From Berberis thunbergii (lineage: Eukaryota; Streptophyta; Magnoliopsida; Ranunculales; Berberidaceae), in contig QNQO01002073.1 of the NCBI GenBank assembly GCA_003290165.1, positions 1 to 64,000 on the forward strand: a stretch of 64,000 bases of DNA. The letters are read 5' to 3'. How positions within the stretch are numbered: the first letter of the stretch is position 1; each line of letters begins with the position of its first letter. A program made the position numbers and the translations under genes. This document shows positions 10,186 to 25,543 of this stretch, piece after piece. The notes beneath the pieces are model-generated. The model saw only the letters and a list, made by a program, of their open reading frames with translations. It ran no database searches and was not told the origin of the DNA.

Positions 10186-12248
10186 ATGGGGATGGGGGGC
10201 ACCTCGTCTTCGGTTGTTAAGCCTCCTCGAACTTTTCTACAAGCATTGGGAGTTGCGAAGAAGGCTATCATTGAAGAAGAACTTATGAAGGGGAATTGTT
10301 TTCGCAAGGATGGTTGCCCGACACTTTCAATGAATGTTTCTGAAGGTAAAAGATGTGAAAGTTATGTCGAAAAAATTGTTATGGTTCTTAAGTTTTCTAG
10401 CTATCGGCCTTCCCTTGAGGCTATTCGTGAAACCATCCATAGATCTTGGGGAGTTATGCTGGGTGATTTCACCATGGATTTGTTAGATCCAAAACATGTT
10501 ATAGTTAGATTTCAGTCGGAACGGGAAGTTAGTAAGGCTTTATCGAGGGACTCTTTTATGATTCGAGGGGTTAGATTTAAAGCTTTCCATTGGCATCAAG
10601 GATTTAGCCTTAGGGAAGATCCGTTGCGAGCCCCTTTGTGGGTGGATCTTCCTAATCTTCCTTTGCAATTTTTTCATCCTTTGTTTTTAAAAGAAATTGA
10701 AGAATCCATTGGTTCCTCTCTTAGAATTGATGATAGCACTCTTGGGTTCACACGACCCGGGGTGGCTAGGATGTGCGTAGAGATGGATCTTTCCGAGGAG
10801 CTTCCTAGTAGAATTTGATTGAAGTTTTCCGGATCCGACGGATTTTGGCAAAAATTGTGTATCCGGGCTTTAAATATTGTGAAAAATGTTCTATGATTGG
10901 GCATACTTTTGAAGCATGTAGGAAGCGGTTGGGGATTCGCAAGGCTAATTGTAAGGTGGACGAAATAGATGATTTGAATAAAATGAAAGTTGAGAACAAG
11001 GGAAATCAATCCGTTAGGGAGAGGGAGATCGTGCAAAAGCCGAAAGGCCAAGGTGTTAAACAAGTTTACAAGCCAATTTTGAAGAGGGCGGACAAATCAG
11101 ATGGTACTGGCATTGCAAAGACTGACATGGCTAGGCCTAGTGGAGTACAAAAACTGGGGGCTGGAGTTGAAGAGAACTTTAGTCCTTGTCTAGAAAATAC
11201 ATTTGAAGTTTTAGCTAATGTTGAGCAAGAATTGCAAGTTGATGATGTTAAGGGAAAGGCTATGTTGATTTCTAAATCACCTAACTCTATTCAGAGAAAC
11301 AACGATATGGAGGGAGTTGCTAATTTGGTTGAAGGAGCACATTCCAATAAGGGCTCTAAGATGCGTGTAAACTCTTCCACTGTTTCTGTTTGTAAAATTC
11401 CAGGAACTATGCTAGGCGTTACAGGGACAACATTGACTTCTTTGAATAATGATGCGAAGGTGCGGTCTTGGAAAGGAATAAAATTGAAGTTGCTAATCTC
11501 CACAATTCGGTTCAGGAAAGAATTTCCATTCCTAGTGAGGTTGAAGATGCTAATCTTGCTAGGGAAGGACTTTCTATTATTGATTCGAATAAAACAAAGC
11601 TTGCCAATTTCATATTGGATTGCAAAAAAGGCAGGGTACTCTTTCAGTGGAATTGATAAAGCCATTTAGGCGGGATTGGAAGAAGGATTTCAGGATACGG
11701 CTAGCTCTTTGGCAGCTGGCGAGGAACTGAGATCAGGCATAGGACCGAGAATAGTAATGGCATTGCAAGTGAATGCAATGTCCAAGTCTTCCAAGGAATT
11801 TCCAGAGTCTCAAGGTGCTGAGTTTATCAAAACAGTGGATGAAAATGCAGCAGTGGAAGCAGCGGTAAAATCAGTGGATGTGGCGGTAATAGGGGATGTA
11901 ACAGTAGTTGAGACTACTAATACAGGGGATGTCAGGCAAGGACAGCAAGATGCGGATTTTCAGGGACCTCTTAATGATGATATCATTACTTTGGTTAGGG
12001 TCAAAAGCAGATTAGAAGCCCACGTTACTAAAAGTTCTCCGGAATTTGATTCACAAACACTAGGAGACACATTGAACAAGGCTATTTCCTTGTTCAAAGA
12101 AAATAGGAGGCTTTGGAGAAAGAAATTGAATATCAATACATTAGAAACTGCTAGTGATGATAGTGATGAAGCTGAATCAGATTCTGAGATTGGTCCACAG
12201 GCAGCGAGCAGTGATCTGGACTTAGGGACTCTAATGCCCAATCTAAAA
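10186..12248 (+). pseudogene. LINE ORF1 (DUF4283/zinc-knuckle protein), copy B
   Basis: RNA-binding ORF1 protein of a plant L1-type LINE. From MGMGGTSSS the frame runs through a DUF4283-type region (VLKFSSYRPSLEAIR, FHWHQGFSLREDPL, PLWVDLPNLPL) to 10818. A frameshift then moves to the frame at 10815, where GFKYCEKCSMIGHTFEACRK is an intact CX2CX4HX4C knuckle. A stop at 11667-11669 interrupts the low-complexity C-terminal part. The acidic stretch DDSDEAESDSEIG precedes ORF2, which begins in the same frame. Start codon chosen by alignment to the copy at 49965. Confidence 0.8.
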
Positions 12249-12747
12249 ATGATCGATAATTTTATGTTTTGGAATGCTCGAGGAGTTGGGAATATAGCTA
12301 CGCGAAATAGACTTGAGAATTTGGTCAAAGGGTACAGAGTGTGAATAATGATGATTGTGGAACCCATGATTGAAGCCAGTCGGTGAGCCGAGGTTAGTAA
12401 CAAAATTAAATTGTCAGAATTTACGTCTAATGAAGCAGAGGGTGGGAAGATATGGATTTTTTGGGATCCTTAGATTGCAATCTCGGTGTTGGAAAGCTGA
12501 GAACAGTGTATTCATTGTCAGGTAACCTATCCTAATACTCATCCTTATTTTTATCACTTTCATATATACTAAATGCATAGTGGAGGAGAGACGAGAATTA
12601 TGGGTGAAATTGGAGTCTCTGGCTTCCTTGTATGTTGGTCCTTGGATGGTGGGTGGTGACTTCAATGCAGTTATTAGTGAACATGATAAGCTAGGAATTC
12701 TTCTTCTCTGGCTAGTAGGTCCGAGTTTTCAGATTGTATTGAACAAT
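12249..12747 (+). pseudogene. LINE ORF2 endonuclease N-terminus, truncated by CACTA
   Basis: Beginning of the LINE ORF2 apurinic-type endonuclease: MIDNFMFWNARGVGN, then a stop, IVEPMIEASR, another stop, GGKIWIFWD, and, in a shifted frame, WMVGGDFNAVI. The usual catalytic positions (N of WN, E of EPM, D of GDFN) are recognisable, but at least three stops and a frameshift occur. It ends abruptly at 12747 where CACTACATGAAATA begins. The RT half is not found elsewhere in the window in a matching position. Confidence 0.8.
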
Positions 12748-13060
12748 CACTACATGAAATATTGTCATTAATAGCGTTTCAAAAACGCTATGGTAGGCTA
12801 CCATAACGTTTTAGCAAACGTTGTGTCTGTCGGAGCTATAATAGACACATGGTCTATTATATCGTTTTAAAAACGCTATTGTAAGTTGACTATGATAGCA
12901 TTTTAGAAACGCTATGGTAGGTCTATTATAGCGTTTTAAAAACGCTATTGTAAATTCACTATTTATAGTATTTATAGCGTTTCTGAAACGCTATAGTAAG
13001 TCTATTATAGCGTTTTAAAATTGCTATTGTAAGTATACTATTTATAACAATTTTTTTTTT
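12748..13060 (+). mobile_element. CACTA transposon left end with subterminal repeats (element 3)
   Basis: Begins CACTACATGAAATATTGTC, then about ten copies of TAGCGTTT and its complement AAACGCTA to about 13030, the usual subterminal architecture of En/Spm (CACTA) elements. It interrupts a LINE endonuclease; the 3 bp before it are AAT. No matching right end (..TTTCATGTAGTG) was found, so the element is truncated, rearranged or cut by the element at 20731. The gene fragments that follow are probably its cargo. Confidence 0.75.
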
Positions 13061-13427
13061 TTTTTTTTGCTATCAAATAACTTTTTATTACATCTTATAA
13101 GTTTTATTTCTAGAAAATAAAAATCTAAATGTGCCAAACACTTAAACATTTCCATGAACGGAGGCAAAGTAACGTAATTAATAAAGTAATGTATTACATT
13201 GAGTCATAAAATCTATCAAGTACAATAACAATTTTTGAAATTCATGTACAATTTCAGATTCCATTGTCTGCGAGTAATGTATACAATTTCTTGCTAAGAC
13301 ATTCAATTCTTGCACCACCTAGTCCTAAAAGTGAAGTTGCATCTCCTAGTCCTAAGGTTGCACCTGCATCAGCTAGTCTGATTTCGCCACGTTCGCCTTC
13401 AGCCAATCCTTTTAAGTGGCCCTTCAG
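13061..13427. other. No clear gene; AT-rich spacer plus Pro/Ser-rich ORF
   Basis: AT-rich sequence, then a plus-strand stretch (ILAPPSPKSEVASPSP) that could be a scrap of a proline/serine-rich protein joined to the GAPDH fragment at about 13428. Not identified. Confidence 0.3.
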
Positions 13428-14871
<1,444 letters not shown>

Positions 14872-15034
14872 CTAACAAAAGAACAGTCTTAACTACGATC
14901 TGGATCATAAAGATAAACAAATTTTCTGGTACGTAATAGTTGTAGGTTAGAATGTCCTATAGGCTTATCATCCATGTCACAATTTCGAAAAATCTTCAAT
15001 AACAAATTGAAACTTCTTCCAATCAAAAGAGCAC

Positions 15035-15495
15035 CTATCTTGTTATAGAAAGATGCAGGAGGATGAGCAGCAACTGCAAGATACTGTAAGTTGTCGAGCA
15101 AGAAAATGCTAATTAGAAACATTACTGGAAAAAGTAAACCATTCGAATAACTTTCAAGAGATATAGTAATGCTATGACAAATACATATCCAAACGAATCC
15201 CATCACACTATAGAAATGCTATGACAAATACATATCCAAATGAATCCCATCAATGTACGAAAATTCAAAACTTTTCAAGTAAATTAAAATCTTTGTGTTT
15301 GGCAACTGCAACAAAACTATAGAATGGAAACGATAAAAATAAATAGAAAATTGTTGTAGTCATACTATTCATAAAATTTACCACTTCAATAAGGCAGGCT
15401 CCATCCCTAAGTCCCTCATCTTCTAGTGAACCATTGCCTCTTGCAAAAGGCATCACAGATGGATTGATATTTTTTCTGTCCGTTGTGATAAGACC
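15035..15495 (-). pseudogene. Captured fragment of an unrecognised gene, two exons
   Basis: Two minus-strand segments with splice-like borders: 15382-15495 (acceptor TGCAG, GLITTDRKNINPSVMPFARG, EDEGLRDGACLIEV, donor GTAAAT) and 15035-15083 (YLAVAAHPPASFYNKIG, donor GTGCTC). The amino-acid composition looks like real protein, but I do not recognise the family. It lies in the same orientation as the flanking captured fragments, upstream of GAPB. Confidence 0.5.
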
Positions 15496-15666
15496 CTGCA
15501 CCATCAAGAAAAAAAATCAACAGTGCAGAGGAGCGAGATGGTACAGGTTTGTAAAACACTTTTACCAGAGTTTTTGCATAAACATGCATTTGATAGTTGT
15601 ATTTTCACGCTACCATGACAAAGAAGAATTCAGAATTCAAGAGGAGTTTACCCTAATACACCAATC

Positions 15667-16085
15667 ACTAATTTTTTTTTTTTATTTTTAAATTAAACCT
15701 CCAGTGGGGAGGGGCAACTATGCAATGCCAGACCTTTATTACTTATCAAAAAATTGATTTACATTCAAAACGGGAATACATTACGACTTTACCAGTATTA
15801 AAACCAAAACAAAAAGTTGGACAAAATACCTTGTGCCCAATCTAAATTACTGCAACCCCAACCACAAACTGGCTATCAAGACTTGAAACCTCAAGGCCCA
15901 TTAACAATCACTTAAAAATGAACTAAACAAGCACATTTGCAAAGAAGAGCCATAAAACAGAGTTAGCAACTCCATAACAGAGTGCACCTCCCTGCTCTAT
16001 GTGCATCCTCGCTCCTGCAGCTCCAACCGGCACGCGCACTGCCACACTAAACAACACTCTTTCAGTACTCAGGCCGCATGTAGTC
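15667..16085 (-). mobile_element. LINE 3' end (5'-truncated), copy C
   Basis: Oligo-T at 15667-15690, then AATTAAACCTCCAGTGGGGA and the conserved tail. The 15960-16080 part (CAGAGTGCACCTCCCTGCTC, CAACCGGCACGCGCACTGCCA) is the reverse complement of the 3' UTR of the LINE ending at 47.2 kb, so both belong to one subfamily. No ORF. It inserted into the row of captured gene fragments. Confidence 0.82.
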
Positions 16086-16365
16086 AAGGTTAACTAATTA
16101 GTACCTCTTGAACAGGCTTGCTATGATACACTGATAAACTGTAGTCAAGGATAACAGTGATGCCATGATACAACTTTTAGACTTCACGCTTGCCTATTAT
16201 CCTAGCAGTTACTGGAAAATGAAACTGCTTGTATTTAGAAGAAGAAAAATAAAGTTGAACAAAAATAAAAGAGAACGAGAAAGAACTTGTAAATATATTG
16301 GATTGATTCAAAGTGCAGTATAAGGTATCTAACTTGAACATCAATGAATGTGTTATCATGCTTAC

Positions 16366-16530
16366 CCCAATATTAAACTTCTTCTGGATCTGTCCACGGA
16401 AGAAACCCAAGTATATTCCAGACAAGAATGTGAAAGCGACTCCAAAATACATGAAACTATGTTGTTTGGTGATGGCATAAGCAATGAAGTTGAAAAGAGC
16501 AGTGACAGCAAGAATGAAATAAACTGTTCC
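16366..16530 (-). pseudogene. Captured membrane-protein exon, probably PLAC8 family
   Basis: One exon bounded by TTAGCAG and GTAAGC, reading GTVYFILAVTALFNFIAYAI then TKQHSFMYFGVAFTFLSG and IYLGFFRGQIQKKFNIG. It contains two hydrophobic membrane segments and ends in a basic QIQKKFNIG. I recall this ending in plant PLAC8/Cys-rich membrane proteins, just before the CPCCTL region, which is not seen here. The reading frame is open. Isolated exon, not a gene. Confidence 0.55.
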
Positions 16531-16774
16531 CTGCTAAAGAAATAAAAACGTAAGTTATAAAATTTGACATTTGGTTCATATGATATTAAGTAATAAAAAT
16601 CAGGGAAGTATATACATTCAGTTCAATGCTTGTATGTACATTAAACAATTATTGCCTTAACTGAAAAATAAGAATATTTCTAGGTTGTACCCATTGGTTA
16701 TCTACTAAATAATAAGCAAAACATATATGCACAAATTCATGTATGCAACAAACGCTCTAAGTTGTGTTGTTAAC

Positions 16775-17190
16775 TTGCCAATGGCACGAAACAAAGAAGT
16801 ATTGAAAGAAGCTGCAGTGTAATGACGTGAGGAAAGCTTGTAGCACCAGGGACCAAACTAGAGAAATGGGTACCCAGACCAACGTAAGAGACTTCATGTA
16901 AAGCCTCAGACCACCATTTGTAACCTGGAATTCCAAGTCTATCAACAACTTCATTTTTATTTACAAGAAACCCAATTTTCTCCTTCAATGTCAATCTCTG
17001 AACAAAATCACTCACTCTAGAACCAATTTCCAATGAAATATCGCAAAAGCCAAATTTACCCAATGCGGGGGGTTCTTTCCAATGTCGCAAGCAAAAACAA
17101 GAGATTGGCCTGAAACATCATTTGGAAGAAGAAGAGCAAGAAACAGAGCAAGAAGAGGATCAGAGGAGAGCAAGAAAACAGAGCATAATG
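16775..17190 (-). pseudogene. Captured GH3 beta-D-xylosidase 5' exon
   Basis: N-terminal part of a plant beta-xylosidase/alpha-arabinofuranosidase (BXL, glycoside hydrolase family 3; a secreted cell-wall enzyme). A hydrophobic leader ([17 protein letters not shown]), then [11 protein letters not shown], a one-base shift, [52 protein letters not shown] and [14 protein letters not shown], then another indel before SFNTSLF. The usual LHGVSYVGPG reads [10 protein letters not shown]. Catalytic residues of the later GH3 domain are absent. Dead fragment. Confidence 0.85.
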
Positions 17191-17359
17191 ATAGCAATCT
17201 GTGCCTGTTTCCAATTTCATCTGTATATGGATAACGGTCTGCACAAAAAGCTTCCCATATCTTTGAAATTTTGTCCTTTGCTCTTTCTCCATAATAAAAA
17301 AACAACATATACATTTTTCTCAAGCAATCATAATAATCTCAACTTTAACTAAAAACACA

Positions 17360-17465
17360 AGAGACTTAAACTCAAATCAAGGATACTTCCATCTTCACTC
17401 TCTTCGTTCAATTTCCTGAGAAACCCATCTCTTGGGAGATTGCTATCATTGAAATAAAACTCAAC
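17360..17465 (-). pseudogene. Captured La-motif exon
   Basis: A short exon after a TTCCAG acceptor reads VEFYFNDSNLPRDGFLRKLN then EESEDG. This is the core of the La motif (winged-helix RNA-binding domain; QVEFYFSDSNLPRD consensus) found in La and LARP proteins, which bind UUU-OH RNA ends. The rest of the domain (SLALICSF) diverges or is missing. Which La/LARP gene it came from cannot be told. Confidence 0.72.
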
Positions 17466-17680
17466 CTGGAACAAATAACAAGTTTTGAACCTAATAAACA
17501 TGGGAAAATGTGAAAATGTGTGACCGACTCCCCACCCCCCTCCAAAAAAAAATTCTCAGTTTTTGTTTTTTGGTGGTTATAAGCTAATAATAAACTAATG
17601 AATTTGTTACCAAGCATAACTAAATAAATATTGTTCAAACTAAAATCAGTAAATAGCTTCAGAGCTGCAACCTTGGCTAC

Positions 17681-19937
<2,257 letters not shown>

Positions 19938-20730
19938 CTATAATGAGACTACGTTACTTCCCATCATGTAGAACATGGAAGAGACTTAGCCAATAACATT
20001 TAGGGTCCATTGGGGCCGCCCAAAGGTTTCTGTAATTTTAGTTTGTGCAATTAACCACCAAAGTTATACATATAACATACAATATTTAATAACTTAAAAT
20101 GATATTCACAATATTAACGAAGATGAATACGTTTGGACCTTGGAATAGGTAGAGAACAAATTTTAATAACAAGTTATATAATTTGAAATCTGCTAAGGGA
20201 ATAACAAGTTATAGTATGAGTAAGTAAGAAAATCAAAAATCGTAATCTCAAAAATTCATCAATCGTCGCTGATATTAATTGAGTTTGGAGACTGGAAAGT
20301 AGTTCCCACAAACTTAATGTGGTATGAGTAATGTTATAAGTGTGTGTAAAGGAAAGAAAAATGATTACTAACAAAAAGGGTGCATAATATTGCACATCAC
20401 ATGTGTAAAACTTGGGCTTCACTACCAGGGACATTGTACCAACATTTTGGCTCCCCCCTGAACATATGAGAAACTATTAACAACTCAGAATGTCAGTACT
20501 CACAACGTTTATCACCCCATAAGCAATTCAAACAAAAGACCAAATTTATTAATATAACCAGAAATTCAAAATGTATTTGAAACATGATCCTTTAAGGCTT
20601 TAACCATTACTGGTGGATGTCAAACATACAGTTTACAGAGACTGGGCAACCAAAGTCTATTTTCAAACAAACAACCAAAGAATCAAAACTCCAATAACAC
20701 AAGTATCTAAAACTATCTCAACTCTGCTCT
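19938..20730. other. No gene seen; AT-rich intron/intergenic-like sequence
   Basis: AT-rich sequence between the JMJ17-like exon and the CACTA element. Upstream JmjC exons that would be expected in a resident gene are not visible here or after 27229. Confidence 0.4.
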
Positions 20731-21330
20731 CACTACAACAAATTTATTTTAAGCGGCGTTTCCCAAAGCGCCGGTAAAGCTAAACATATGCCGGTTTAGA
20801 GCATTAACGGCATTTTGAGAAGCACCGAGAAGCGCCGGCAAAGGTACGTGCCGCCAAAAGATTAACGACGCTTATTGTAAAGCGCCGGTTAAAAGAGATC
20901 AGTTGCGGCGCTTTTAAAGCGCCGCCAAAGATTATATTAGCGCCACTAATTAAATAGATATTACATTTCCCTTTTGGCTGGAAACGCCGTATTTATAGCT
21001 TTTAGTGGCGGTTTAAAAGCGCCGGTTATGTAAAAATAATATTTTACAATATTTTTTGCGACGCTTTTAAAGCGCCGGTTGTCTTAACAAATCTGTAAAA
21101 AAACCTACATTTTAATGGCGCTTTGGAAGCGCCGGTTATGTTAACATACGGGAAAAAAATCAATAAAAATAAAAACCTGTCATTGGGACGGAAAAAATAG
21201 ACTGTAAATTTTGTAATTTCATATCATCTACTGAAATCTCCTTCAGTAACAAATAAACTCAAAGCACACTATAATTTTCTATAGTAACAACCATATATTA
21301 AGACCTGCAACATATATAGGCAGTGCATCC

Positions 21331-21754
21331 TTATACATCCTTGTATTTTTCATATTCATCCATTCTATGTCTTAAACTTTTGTCATGTTGAACAGCATCA
21401 AGTGCACCGAAAAGTTTTCCTCTTACTTCATTCCAAGCATAGTCCACGTTGCTTTGGTGATCACTCTTCAGGATACTGCAAAAAGGGAAAATCTCAGAAT
21501 AAAAAGTTAACTCAACCCTACCATTAGTTCATATTTGATGCGTTAACCTTATAAAATGGTCAAGGAAAAGAACTCAAAAATGTTCATTACAGTACCCTTA
21601 CCTACCAGAAGAAGTGTTTGCAGGCACAGCATCATCATCTAACATTTTTCCAGGATAAGAATACGCCTTGCCAGACGGTGCTACTCCAGCAACATTTGAT
21701 GTAATGCGGCTCTTTCGTGCTCAGAGTTTCCATTAATGATTGAAGTTGTTGCTG
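21331..21754 (-). pseudogene. Captured exon pieces: myosin-like stretch and an unknown 3' end
   Basis: 21693-21754 (-) encodes LQSLMETLSTKEPHYIKC, closely like the plant myosin motor LQ.LMETL..TEPHYIRC segment. In another frame it runs into ITSNVAGVAPSGKAYSYPGK then MLDDDAVPANTSSG (to 21602, donor GTAAGG). An exon at 21331-21475 (acceptor TTGCAG) reads ILKSDHQSNVDYAWNEVRGK, LFGALDAVQHDK and ends EYEKYKDV-stop. The last two parts join in frame and look like the terminal exons of one gene I do not recognise. The myosin call rests on 18 residues. Confidence 0.5.
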
Positions 21755-21987
21755 CAATATGGTTCATGATGCAATGATCACACGGAGCCTGTAAGATCTT
21801 ATTATCAATAATTTAGTGTTTTGATCTGAAGAAAGTTCATTTACCTTGAAACGTGTACCAATGGAAGAGAACTTGGATTGCTTTGAACTTTCCTCTGGTA
21901 AAGGAAGAAATAGATTTGCGACAAAAAAAATATTGAGAGGATAACCATCATGTTAAGAATAGAGTCATCAAACAAGTAAAACTCTAC

Positions 21988-22473
21988 CTTTTGGAAGTCC
22001 CTTGTTGTGTGAGCAACAACATCTTCCTCAAGGGATCTCTTGAAGCGAGCATGATAGGCTTGTCTAGCCAACAACAGATCATGTGGAGACCTTGTGCAAG
22101 CTATTTCCAACAGAACCTGGTTGCTAGCAGTCCACTTCTTTGTAGCTTCATTAGCTAAGTAAGCATCACATTCAGCAGGATCCAAAGTCCACAAAAGCAC
22201 AAATCTCTGAACAAATTGTCAAGTTAATAGATATGCAGACACTTTAAAGTTCAAAATGTCAAGCTTTAATTAGTAAAAAAATTGCACATCAATCAAGGAA
22301 AAAAATGGCAGTTTCGAATTAACCAACCTCAAAATCACTTGAAAGTTCCTCTTGCAATGCCTTGAGGAGATCTTCTCCATAAATTCCAGCATAAGTTTCT
22401 CGAATAAGTTTGCGCTGTTTTGCATTTCTGTGAGCCAGTATTGATATGATCAACTTCTCATTTGTTCCCCATC
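21988..22473 (-). pseudogene. Captured annexin exons
   Basis: Two adjacent exons of a plant annexin (Ca2+-dependent phospholipid-binding protein, AnnD1 type). Exon 22328-22473 reads [40 protein letters not shown] and EELSSDFE; exon 21988-22206 reads [40 protein letters not shown] and [17 protein letters not shown], ending TTRDFQK. Together they give most of annexin repeat 1 (GxGT motif intact) and part of repeat 2. GT/AG sites and phase are conserved and no stop occurs. First exon and repeats 3-4 are absent. Confidence 0.9.
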
Positions 22474-22619
22474 CTGCAAATAATCAACCAAATGCTCAAC
22501 ATCATTTCATCTAGAATATAACAACTACAGAGGTGAACTTAAACAATCTAAAATCAGTTCTCAAAGAAGAAAGCTGATTGCGCATATTCTGCAACAAGAG
22601 AAGCATATCCAATCACCAC

Positions 22620-22861
22620 TGAGGTCTGAATGCTGCCTGTTTGCGGACTGTTTTTGCGGTCAGGGGCAGATGCTGTGCGTAGGCAGAGCACTCTGTTGCA
22701 AAACCGAGTGTCATGGTTTAACCTGGGGGAATTTGTGGAACGGAACTGGATGGGCTCTCGCAAAACAGGGTGTATCCTTTTGCTGCTGCTGTTGCTGCGC
22801 TGCGTTGCTGTTGCTGATGCTGTTGTTGCTGCACTGCGTTGATGTTGCTGCTGATGCGCTT
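22620..22861. repeat. GC-rich, (TGC/TTG)n low-complexity stretch
   Basis: GCTGCTGCTGTTGCTGC-type trinucleotide repeats at 22775-22860, preceded by sequence resembling LINE 3' UTR motifs (CAGAGCACTCTGTTGCAAAA). ORFs across it are compositional. Confidence 0.45.
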
Positions 22862-23040
22862 CTCTAACTTCATCCCTTGTCTTTAGACGACCATTGAAAC
22901 ACTTTCTACATGGGCAATATATGAGCTTCCCAGATTTTGTGTGCTGAAACGCAAAATCAAGAAATTTTTTCCACTCCTCTTATATAGTTGGGGTCTAAAC
23001 GATTCCCAATATCCATCCAGCTTTTGTCCAACGGGGCCAT
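22862..23040 (-). pseudogene. CACTA transposase-associated domain remnant
   Basis: From ATG at 23038-23040 the minus strand reads MAPLDKSWMDIGNRLDPNYI then RGVEK. After one extra A in an A-run it continues FLDFAFQHTKSGKLIYCPCR and KCFNGRLKTRDEV. This is the N-terminal transposase-associated domain (DKSWM, CPC..C) of plant En/Spm transposases. Only about 60 residues are left, with a frameshift; the catalytic transposase is gone. Its orientation is the same as the annexin cargo. Confidence 0.83.
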
Positions 23041-25019
23041 TAAATCCCTATCATGTTTTTACATATCAAAGTGAAACCGAAAAAATTAAGTAAAATAAAA
23101 AAGAGATAAATGTATAAAAATGATAACTAAATAAAACCTAAAGAAAAAGTTGGCTTTAATCATGTAAAGAGCAACCAGTGCATAACATAAAATTTCCATC
23201 CTACAAATGACCATCCTACAAACACTATCTTGAATTGTAAACACAATTGAGATAAACAAAGGAGCTAGATGATCAAACCACACTTTATATCACATGAAAC
23301 TTTTGTGAAATTCCATATACAACTAAACTAAATTAAAAAGTTAAGCCTAAGGAATAAGGAACGAGAATAAGAAACAACACCCACTCAACTACTACAAGTC
23401 CTTCACAACCTAAGCAAAAAACACAACCTCCAATTGGAAATGTAATAATATTCTATTTCCAATAAAAATAAAAACGAAGAATTGAACACATACATCACAT
23501 GGTCTATGATATCAGTTTCACACTACTAAGCTTTTCTCATAGAATAATGCATTGACAACAAAAGCACACACCACAAAAATGTGATATGGCTTATATCCTG
23601 TCATCACCCATATACTAAGGCACAACAATTTCCAATCATATATTAAAATAAAAGGTATAACCAAAATACAACTCATTTATAGATATAATGACATGCCTGA
23701 AAAGAAACAACATGCTATCATGTATCTCCTACTCAAAATATACTACCTCGCAATAGGAATCAATAATTGCGTATATGAACCCAAATATAAAAACATCTTT
23801 AATATTTGAATTTCACACTATCAAGAATATTCTACCGGAAATGCAATGTAGAGATGAAATGTACATACACAATCAATTATCACTCGCACACTTAACATGA
23901 TTAGGCTAAATAGAATATAATAACTCACAATAGACATCTCAACCTACAGTAAGCATCTCCAACACTTTTTAGATAACATAATGCGTATAAAATAAGCAAT
24001 CGTGCTATCATAAATATTCTAGTCAAACTGCATTGTATCACATAAGATATAATTACAACTACATCCATAACATAATATATGTTAAAAAAATAGTCAACAT
24101 GCCCTTGACATTCGTCTAAACAACACCAACACTCCACGTAAAGAAAAATGAGCAAAAGATGATTTAACATAGCAAACACAAAACAAACAAATCATCCCTT
24201 CACATAGAAATCAAAAATTCTAACTCCACTACCCATTCCACGTCCGAGGAAACGTTGAGCATCCATTCACAATCAATGTCATTCATTTATGATGCATTAG
24301 CATTTAGTACCATATTAATTCCAAAGCACAAGTTCTGACTCGTTTCCTTACATGTGTAACGAAGAAATTTCCTCAATGGAGCTCTTTGGACCTCTAATTC
24401 CCTCAGCAATAAATCGGAATATGTTCTTCCTTCCTCACCTAATTAAGAATGTCATCTGTAAAAAGTGAAAAGGAAAACCTAGCTACTACATTCTTTGCTT
24501 GAAAACACTTCTTGAGGTGGCATCCCAAATCAAGTTGAGAGTATCAAATGTTCACTCAAACCCCATTGATATAAATTTATTCATAGAATGATCACACCCA
24601 TTATTAATAGCAATCGAAACATCATACCCATTCGATTACAAAAGTTAGTACCCATTAGAACAGAAGTTAGTACCAAAAACCAATCGAAACCGATTACAAA
24701 AGAACGATTCATCAAAAATTAAAAACCAAAAACCCTATATTTGGAAATCATAAAATCGGGATTCGATTGTACCTTTAGCTTATTCTCTTTGGTTTCTATT
24801 CGAATGCTCTTGAATGAGTACCACCACCACCACCACAGTATTCGACAGATTTCAACAGAGAGACAGAGAGCGAAGGAGGGAAGACGGAATGAGCGAAGTC
24901 ACGAAGCGCCAAGGAGAGGGAAGGAGGAAGGAGGGAATGGAATCGCAGGAAGGAGGGAATGGAATCGCAGGGAGGAGGGAATCAAAGAAGGGAATGGAAT
25001 CGACGGTTTGTTAGCGCTG
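23041..25019. other. AT-rich interior of CACTA element 1, no gene seen
   Basis: Long AT-rich stretch with only short ORFs, expected to hold the decayed transposase region. 24815-25010 is a CAC- and GGA-rich segment (GAGGGAATGGAATCGCAGG repeats) whose overlapping ORFs look compositional. Confidence 0.45.
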
Positions 25020-25543
25020 TAGAGATTGTATAAAATCTCTAATCCGGCGTTTTCAGCGTCTTATACGGCGTTTTTAAAACTAAATTTTATTTTTATTAGC
25101 GGGATAATTCGCGGGTTTTTTTTCGCTCTTTCTCGGCGCTTCTACACGAAACGCCTGTCTTGTTAGATCTTTACCGGCGCTTTTTACATCTAAACCGGCG
25201 TTTTCGAACCCAAAATTTTATTTCGCGGGTTTTTAATCGTTACCAGCGCGAGTTTTTTATCTTTACCGACGCTTCTTAAATAACGCGCCGGTAGTGGTTA
25301 CCCTTAACCGGCGCTTTTGTTTTGAAGCGCCGGTAGTGTAAGCTTTTGACCGGCGCTTATTTACAGCCACTATGGGCATTTCAAAAAAACACAATTCTAT
25401 TTGCGATAGGATGGCGGGGTTTTATCTCGGCCGGCGCTTCATAACACAAACGCCGGTTAAGGGTAACCAATACCAGCGCTTGTAACATCTAAAACGGCGT
25501 TGTAGAAAATATAATTTTTTTTCATCAGCAGAATGGGTTGAAG

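Noticed and set aside
22630..22867. Two plus-strand ORFs rich in Cys/Leu/Ala
   Set aside because: They translate a TGC/TTG trinucleotide repeat; no domain.
24741..25022. Charged His/Arg/Glu-rich ORFs
   Set aside because: CAC and GGA repeats account for them.
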